From: Notospermus geniculatus
Lineage: Eukaryota > Nemertea > Pilidiophora > Heteronemertea > Lineidae
Assembly: GCA_002633025.1 (NCBI GenBank)
Contig: NMRB01000566.1
Coordinates: forward strand, 37,378 to 101,377
Direction: 5' to 3'
Length of the DNA stretch: 64,000 nt
Positions 57,190 through 64,000 of the stretch are shown in pieces (the stretch's first letter is position 1; every line of letters starts with the position of its first letter). The translations under genes were made by a program, and so were the position numbers. The notes beneath the pieces are model-generated. The model ran no database searches. It was not told the origin of the DNA and worked only from the letters and a program-made list of their open reading frames with translations.

Positions 57190-58029
57190 ATGGCGGAGAA
57201 GTCCGAACCCCAACCACTACCGATAACGAGACAACCAGCCTCGTCGGCTCACCAGTCACCAAACGAACTGGAATCTTCGGCCGTGTTTACGTTTGACCGT
57301 CACATCCAAGTAACCGGCGCTACTACCACGAGTAGTGAACTGAAAGCGGACCATATTGAGATAGAACACGACCTTGATAAGTCACCGAGCGTGTCGCCCG
57401 GATATTCTCCGAGGATTGTACGAAAAAATGGATATAGTAAAAGCGAAAATAGCGGTTCCGTAAAATCGAATCAAGGTTCGCCGGCGAATTTTAAGGAATC
57501 TTTGAAAGTTTACGTTGGGATGTATGATTCGGAGAGGCGACGGGAGAGACACCATCTCCATGACGGCCAACGGGGCCTGAGCGAGGAGGAACTCAAGAGA
57601 GACATATCGAAAGAAATAGTTACCGATCCGGAGACGCAACAACCCGTCATAAACTGGGATCAAATGACCGCCAAACAGCGTCTGAAGGTACGGTTCCACC
57701 GGTGTACGCACCCAGTGGATCCGCCCTATAGGTATATGTGCGGAGGAAAATGTGGATATAACGCCAATGTCTGCCTTCACATGGCCACGTGTCTGTGTTT
57801 TGTTCGAGGTATATTCTATCATATGTATATAGACGAAGAAATTGATGAGGATTTCACGAGTGCTGACGCGCCGTGCGCATGCGCAGGCCCACATTGCCTG
57901 GGCCGCTGGGCCTGTCTGGCCGTCTCCTCAATCTTTATGCCCTGTCTCTGTTGTTATATTCCGCTAAGGTGCTGTATGGAACCCTGCGGGAAGGCAGAGG
58001 CGGAGCTCATGAAAAAATATGCATATTAA
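57190..58029 (+). CDS. Sprouty/Spred-family protein, 279 aa
   Basis: The coding region is one exon; an acceptor (cttttcag|ACGG, 57171) just upstream implies a noncoding 5' exon, as in vertebrate Sprouty genes. The start MAEKSEPQ follows AATCATGG. The N-terminal 160 residues are Ser/Pro-rich and polar, with no EVH1 domain. The C-terminal cysteine-rich Sprouty domain spans about residues 180-272: CGGKCGYNANVC, CLCFVRGIFYH, CACAGPHCLGRW, FMPCLCCYIPLRCCMEPCG. Sprouty and Spred proteins are membrane-associated inhibitors of receptor-tyrosine-kinase/Ras-MAPK signalling, palmitoylated through this domain. Odd: the first half of the domain is short and cysteine-poor compared with Sprouty1-4, and I see no clear tyrosine docking motif of the N-P-x-Y type. 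It may be a lineage-specific divergent Sprouty or a Spred-like protein without EVH1. Confidence 0.85.
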   Translation: MAEKSEPQPLPITRQPASSAHQSPNELESSAVFTFDRHIQVTGATTTSSELKADHIEIEHDLDKSPSVSPGYSPRIVRKNGYSKSENSGSVKSNQGSPANFKESLKVYVGMYDSERRRERHHLHDGQRGLSEEELKRDISKEIVTDPETQQPVINWDQMTAKQRLKVRFHRCTHPVDPPYRYMCGGKCGYNANVCLHMATCLCFVRGIFYHMYIDEEIDEDFTSADAPCACAGPHCLGRWACLAVSSIFMPCLCCYIPLRCCMEPCGKAEAELMKKYAY

Positions 58030-61000
58030 CGTCACCGAATAGAACAATACCTGCCCGTGGCCGGCTAAGCCTCGGGAGGGCGGTGTCGTCACTGCAATCG
58101 TCTATAATATCACATCCATCAACAATAACACGCTCAGGGCCGGCCGAAAGTGGAGTCTGTACCCGGTGGTGCATCTTTTTTATGATCAACAATACGGATA
58201 TGAGGGGGATTAGGCTCATTTTAGATACATGTAGTTTTCAAAACAGCGTTCGGAATCAAAATTCGTATCAGTTCGGATCACGTGACTTATCTAAGATACT
58301 TCAACCAGGAGAGACTTCATGGAGGAAATGACGTCATCAGGAGGTGTTGGTCACGTGATGCCGGCTCCACCAATCTAGTTTCTCGTGTTTTCAATTTCAA
58401 AACATTGACCCGGAACACCGGTAATGTTGGTAACAATCACGTTCAGGGAGCCAACTTAGTACCGTGCTGCCAAGGGTTTATCAATATATGGAGGGATTAT
58501 CTGCAATATTAACAAAAATGCAAACGTTGAATTTCATATGCAAATATAGATAGGCCTGGACTCATGACAGTCGGCTTTAGATTAGATGGCCTGAGTAGGC
58601 GGGCCTAGCGCTGAGTTGTTGCAATCTGACTCTTCATTGCTGGGGATGAAAACAGACCAGAGGTCCATTTTTAGCATCAGCCGGATCAGTAACAACGGAA
58701 AGCACACTCCTTTAGGCCTACTGATCGACATGATAAGGCAAGGGTCACGTGACAAGTGGCGAAGAGAGAAGAGCAGTAGACAAACCATGATCGTCGTTCG
58801 TACATGTTGAACGGTTCGCTTACGTATCACGCGGCGACACGCGTATTTCACGCATCGGCGGATGTCACTCTTGACCAGTACTGTTCAAACACATCGTAAC
58901 ATTCACTATTTTGAGTGTAACATTATGTAATGATTCTGTGATCACAGTATGCTCCATGAACACTCCAAGGTATGTCAAGTGAAATAGCTGTACACCCCAG
59001 TAGGTCTAGTTTGTGGTTGGTGTGGTCACACTATTGGCTCTGAGAGTCGAGGATTCGAACACACGTTGGGTTTTGAGTTGTAGGGTGTTTATGGACTTAG
59101 CGATTCCTATTTTTGCCCCATTATTTTCTCCCAGCCGTTCATGTCCCCATCTTGCACCGCCCCATCATTTATTTGAGAACCAATGACTTTTACTCAATAT
59201 ACTTCGCGTTACCGGCAAAACCCCGCCGCTGGGCGACTGAGGTGAGCGAGCCCCCTGGTGGCGAAAATCCCAATGAAATGAATGTTGTGTGCAAGTGTAT
59301 GATTGAGATTGAGAGGGATGGATGTACCCGTTGAAACGAAATTTTTTCAACTCGAGTGCCTGCATGAGTGTGTTCTAAGTCGTTGTGATTTTGCATGGTC
59401 TTGTGTGTTTGGAACAGAGTGAGGAACCCACATAACTTTTTTTCCCGACAGGGCGGCGCTGCAAGCAGTTCAATCCGCTGTTGCTGGATTGGAGAGAGTA
59501 TTGCTTCTCTGAAACAATGATAGGACACATGTAACCACCTGCTACCTTTGACAATAACTTCCCCAGCGTCGCCAAGGCAGCCGTGGATGTCGGCATGCAT
59601 CAGAAAAGAAATGAATATGATGGCTGATGAAATAGACAGTGATCATCGGCGTGCCCATCCCTCAGTTATAAATGATATGACATTGGATGTCGTGTGGTTA
59701 TCCTTTGAGGTATACAAGCAGAAAATGAACAATAGGCAGATATTTTTTTCGACATGGTATCTCACGGAGAGGCATGATCCTGGGGTCGGTTGTTCCTCGT
59801 TCAGAGGCGCTAGATCTCGACTCCGTGGAGCGGACCCCGAGGTTGAGGCAAGGGGCGATTGTACAGCTAGGTGGATGTGAATGTTGTCTCATGTTGTGCG
59901 GAAGAGAGAGAGGTTGATTGAAAAAGGGTGCAAATGATGTCTTCCCGTTCGCCATTTCCCAATTGGCCCTCCAGTAAGGTCTTGGGTTAGAGTTCGGGTT
60001 AGCTAGAGCCTGTACTAGGGGACGATCCGGGAAAGGGCGAAATCGGAATACACTGGGTGAAACATGACTAGGTTTTTATTGAATACGTGTCGGGTTGAGT
60101 GGGTAGAATGCATGCCGTCCTAGGGGTGGGAGTGGGTGCATTGCAGGGTGAGTCTGAGTCTCCTGATGTAAGCAGATGTATCGGTTATCGGAGTCAACTC
60201 TCGGATTGGCCGGGAGTAGGGTGTGTGTGTCGTCCAAACATAAGCGGTTTATGTGCTAAAGTTACGCGCTAAGAATGTACTTTTAAGTAGAAACGTGTAT
60301 GTTTTAGCAATTGATGTTTCCATGGTTACGTGTGTTTCCAATGACGTGTGTAGTACGTATCTTGCGATTTTCAACCCCAGATCGTATGACACTGTCAGTT
60401 TATGATTTGCAGGGTGTTGGTTGCGTGAAGGGCGGCAACTGTAGTTGAACAGTCTCGCGAGCTCGATCGAAGCGGCAGCACACCAACGTCTGCCATGAAA
60501 CACGGGATGGGTATAAGATTGCTGGGGCATAGTGAGCTGACGTCCCAAAAATATCCCCGGTTGTTTTCCCAGAACTCATAGATTATCAACTGGTTTTTTA
60601 CATTATTTCTATGTCAGCTGGAGTCACTCGGCTAATCTAAGATGGCGCCCAAGCATCCATTTTCTCAACGGTGCTGCCATCTCTAGGCCTACTGAAGCGA
60701 CACCAATGGGGAATTCTCCGAATCATAAAGGAATGGCAGAATGAAGAGAGTGAATGCAATTACTTGCGAACAGGGTGTGTTTTTATTTTTGGGAATCGCC
60801 CCCAGCAGGACAGGGGTTAAGTATTCGACTTAGACAAATTTGAAATGAACGTTTATCATGTTTATATGTGCTTCTCATAGCGTAATCGATAAATGTTTTT
60901 ACCGCGATCATTTGTAAACGAAGTAATATTTTTGTATCCTGATCACAAGAAAGTCAAGTGTACACTCACTCTACTTGTATGAATGTGTCGGCAGTCTGAT

Positions 61001-62136
61001 CCGTCTCATATAATCATACATATATATTCTATTGTATTATTGTTGCTATTATTAAACAACGTTCTGCATTTATAATATGGTGGGGTCAGTCAAATCATTC
61101 CTGGTTTCATTGGGGATCATAACTACAATAGAGGGCAGCACATCGTAACCGAGTCCTACAAAATAGACGCTCGTTGTGTGGGAAAATGAAGACACCAGGA
61201 TGTCAGTTTCATTTCAACAGTTTTGACCACTAGTGACACCTATTGAGGCAGTGGGTTTGGGTCCTCATTTTTATCCTCCTTCGATATTAAGATAGGGTCC
61301 AACGATCCAAAATTTCTAAACTTCCCTATTGTCGGTTTTCTTACGGCTTATGCCATGACCAGTGACACAACTGCTCATTATGTCGTGGTAGTTGCCCATA
61401 GAGAGCCAACTTGCGCGAGGAAATTGCACAATGAGAAGCAGTGGGCTCCACAACAGAATTATGCATCATTGTGTTTACAGAATTTTGTCAACGAAATCCA
61501 GTGGATCTAATCAGAACTCTGGTAGGAGGCAGATCTTTGATCTAGAATAGATATGAGTATATGAAACACGAACGAAGTGAATCGAATTCACTGCACGCAT
61601 TACTACATAACTTCTATAAAAATACTGCAACATATTCAGCAGAAATTTCATCTCTACACTTTCCAGCGATAACTGCTGCTCGAGTTTTTTACGGATGAAA
61701 GTGTCCGCTGCCTTTGATGCTCGCGTGCGGAGAGTTTGATCTTGTCGTCTCTGACATACAAAGCAAATAGCATCTCGAGGCAACCAGATCTTAGTAGGCT
61801 GTGTGAATGTCATCAGATTGACGAAGACGACCCGGGAACATTGTTAGACGTGAATCATGAAATGTATTTCGCAATATCTTACTCAATCTGTGTATAACAT
61901 ATGTCGGGACAACTTCTACATGTAGGCCTACGTTTCTACCACACCGGTATATACCGGTCAGTCCAGTATTGGGGCACAGATTTGATGTGACTCAGACTTT
62001 ACATGAACGAAACATTCCACAGCTAGGCCTAGGTCTACATGTATTTGTTATCAGGGCCAACGTTTGACAGGGACGGGGGAAATGTCCCTTTGAGCTGACC
62101 ACAGCATGGCAAGAAGTCATCATTGTTTGTCCCTGT
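58030..62136. other. intergenic, no gene recognised
   Basis: Includes a single end of the 'GGCGCTGC' MITE at 59432-59475 (CTTTTTTTCCCGACAGGGCG then GCGCTGCAAGC) and a YY1-like CTAAGATGGCGCC at 60638. ORFs up to 136 codons on the minus strand at 59190-59600 run through that repeat and are not supported. Confidence 0.45.
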
Positions 62137-63519
62137 TCACAGATCAAATGTCTTCCTCAGGTATCCATTCAGGAACATGCCAGTCGGGTCCAGACTCTCT
62201 CGGACTCGGCAGAACGTGTCCCACTTGGGGTACATCTTCTTCAGTTCCCGACATGTCAGACCATGTGCCTGCAAGGGAAGCAAAAAGGAATGACCCAACC
62301 ACCAATTCTCGTAGATCTACAAGGCTAAGCGTGGAAGTTATCAGGTTAACTCCTGGACATCCGGGCTTCTATCCTCCACCTCCAGCCTCGGTTCAGTTTC
62401 CAGCCAATCAGGTTGTGAAACGTAGCGGACTTTGTCAAGGGCATCAATCGACGTTAGACGGAGCTGTTCATGGATTTGACTTACCTTTGCCCAATGAGGT
62501 CTTCCGCCGTGTTCAAGGACTATATTCTGGAACGCCTGCCAGTAGCGATCATGGGGAATGAATTTCCCGTACGGCCTGAAATGCGAACATCCACAATTCA
62601 AGCTGATATTACGAACGATGTTGCCCATAGAGAGCCAACTCACGCAAGAAAACTCACGTGGACGGCACCAGTAGAGACTGTGAAATTCAATCACACTTAC
62701 AAAATGTACATTGAAGACGCGTGTCTGCATGCATATCGACAAAGGCTGCTGATTGTGTCAGAGTTCACTCATGCAGTGGCCGAATTTACCGCATTTCACT
62801 TACTTATAGCATATTATGTTGATGTATGTCGAGTCTCTCCCATAAGCCGGGCTCAAGAACAGGTCATCTTCCTTCACGAACCGGACCTCCACAGGAAAGT
62901 GAGCTGGATAATCATGAGTGATGATCGAGTTTTGAAGCTCTTTCAAGACAACGGCTGTGTTTTCTCTGGAAGGATGGGAAGGAAATTTGAAAGAAGAAGC
63001 GACTACCCAAAATCGAATGTCGTCTAAACACGGGATTACACTTTGATCGAGCGGCATCTTTCGCCGTTAACCTGGTTCCCTGGGCGTCCGACTGTGTCGC
63101 AGACTGACGATTCGGCTCCGACACCATTCGGAACGACCTGAGGCGAACTGCTTATCTGTCCACTGGGCGGCGCATTTGTCATGCGAGTTGTCACGGAAAT
63201 GGCCGAGCAGTTAGCGCCATCGTCGAACGCTCAGGGAACGTCAGTCGTGAGGGACGTTGGCGGACGTCAACGCGTGATCAAAGTGTAATCGTGCACTAAC
63301 CATGCTATTATCCACAAGATCATGGGCCTACACGAAAACGGACAAATCAGCAGTAAGTACCCTACGTACCTGGGAAAGCTCCACTCATTCACGAATTGCT
63401 TAAAGTAGATTTCGAAGTTGAAAATATCAGGGGCCCAGTCGACCATTTTAGTTGTTTCCGAGTGAAGAAGCCAGAAGAAGAAACGATTAACGTACTTCAA
63501 CAAAGACGGGAAAAAGGCA
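62137..63519 (-). CDS. GULO: L-gulonolactone oxidase, C-terminal part (last 4 exons; 5' end beyond window)
   Basis: Minus-strand exons 63370-63519, 62804-62965, 62485-62575 and 62137-62268 join in frame (phases 2, 2, 0). They encode NRFFFWLLHSETTK..DIFNFEIYFKQFVNEW, then AHFPVEVRFVKEDDLFLSP.YGRDSTYINII, PYGKFIPHDRYWQAF...GGRPHWAK, and MYPKWDTFCRVRESLDPTGMFLN before FDL and the stop. These are the C-terminal hallmarks of L-gulonolactone oxidase, including the HWAK motif of aldonolactone oxidases. The enzyme is an ER-membrane flavoprotein catalysing the last step of ascorbate synthesis. About 177 of roughly 440 residues are present; the FAD-binding domain must lie beyond the right edge. No disruption is seen, so the gene looks functional. 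Confidence 0.92.
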
Positions 63520-63558
63520 CTGCAAGGGATGGAAAAATGATCTGATATTAGCCAACAG

Positions 63559-63707
63559 CGGAGTCCCAATTTGGTAGCTTCAGCGAACTGCTTGTGGTAC
63601 CAGAACGAGGCCCTTCAATCCGCCGCGGAGCGATATCAAAACCAAAAGACCAATGTCGAATCCCAGTTACAGCTCGGGATCGAAGCAAAGGTATATATTT
63701 GTGGTAT
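63559..63707 (+). other. possible forward exon encoding a coiled coil
   Basis: A plus-strand frame reads NEALQSAAERYQNQKTNVES and continues QLQLGIEAK, ending at a possible donor (AAG|gtatat, 63690). A further frame from about 63830 reads MKLKEIFKEMWSITEEFRIL. Both look helical, but no gene is recognised; they would lie on the strand opposite to the GULO gene, probably within its next intron. Confidence 0.2.
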
Positions 63708-64000
63708 CAAAATGTTTTCCAGGAGTTCGATAGATCTCCTCACCTGATCCAATACAGAAGTTGAAAGAGGTGATACCCCAACAGGACGTCTTTAATCCAG
63801 TTTGATCTTTGTCTTTTAATTGGCTAAAAAATGAAATTGAAAGAGATTTTCAAGGAAATGTGGTCGATTACTGAGGAATTTCGGATCCTACTTCGCAACA
63901 GCGAAGGACCTGCCTCCACTGTAGGAAGATTGAAGAAGATTCAGGTCGTATCATCCGGAGAATTCATCGTTTTTCGACGGCACCCCCCCCCCCCCCCCTC
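63708..64000. other. window end, ends in a C homopolymer
   Basis: No supported feature apart from the weak frame noted above; the last bases are a run of about 17 C. Confidence 0.4.

Noticed and set aside
57382-57894. Minus-strand ORF of 170 codons
   Set aside because: Antisense shadow of the Sprouty-like coding exon with no independent support.
62106-63027. Plus-strand ORFs of 151 and 185 codons
   Set aside because: They lie antisense to four well-supported GULO exons and cross their introns; shadows of the minus-strand gene.
1-64000. tRNA, rRNA or snRNA genes
   Set aside because: Looked for B-box-like GGTTCGA words and cloverleaf pairing at several places (near 11275, 56690, 59052) and found no complete structure.

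Overview
This window is eukaryotic, from an animal genome: its genes are split by GT-AG spliceosomal introns of about 150 to several thousand bases and belong to metazoan families (a Shaw-related voltage-gated K+ channel, Sprouty/Spred, DHCR7, L-gulonolactone oxidase, a secretory JmjC protein). The gene set, compact introns, dense small foldback transposons and many copies of the palindrome TAGGCCTA suggest a marine invertebrate deuterostome, most likely an echinoderm or hemichordate. That placement is an inference; lancelet is not excluded. There are assembly gaps at 1-68, 21315-21452 and 45808-46050, and single Ns at 49514 and 54301.

Layout, left to right. 69-2293: repeats, then a YY1-like site over the first start codon. 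2294-4757 (+): a 617-aa secretory-pathway JmjC/cupin_8 protein in 4 exons. 5798-8692 (-): two tandem paralogues of a small secreted thrombospondin-1-like protein, 3 exons each, with conserved CCAAT/TATA-like promoters. 10451-11190: a terminal-inverted-repeat element with a second nested inside. 11331-13046 (+): DHCR7, only two coding exons. 14226-15251 (-): a 91-aa acidic secreted protein. 15252-22784: no recognised gene, but foldback elements and 29-bp and ~35-bp tandem repeats. 22785-25203 (+): a divergent Shaw-like Kv channel, first exon not found. 26386-38856 (+): a patatin-like phospholipase fused to EF-hands, with two alternative first exons that both carry an N-myristoylation motif and the oxyanion loop; its introns are full of nested small transposons. 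40639-42959 (+): a TATA-driven 93-aa cationic secreted protein. 47878-48754: a 61-bp minisatellite beside a 139-aa putative secreted ORF (-). 53263-55304: an 840-bp tandem duplication, one copy with a clean TA-flanked transposon insertion. 57190-58029 (+): a Sprouty/Spred-family protein. 62137-63519 (-): the last four exons of L-gulonolactone oxidase, continuing past the right edge.

The genes do not form an operon or an obvious functional cluster. DHCR7 (sterol synthesis) and GULO (ascorbate synthesis) are ER membrane enzymes; the JmjC protein and the small proteins enter the secretory pathway; the phospholipase is predicted to be lipid-anchored and calcium-responsive. The clearest unusual items are the patatin/EF-hand gene with duplicated acylated first exons, four unclassified or loosely classified small secreted protein genes, and several generations of nested MITEs. 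Splice structures were built by eye from reading frame, phase and GT/AG sites and have no transcript support.
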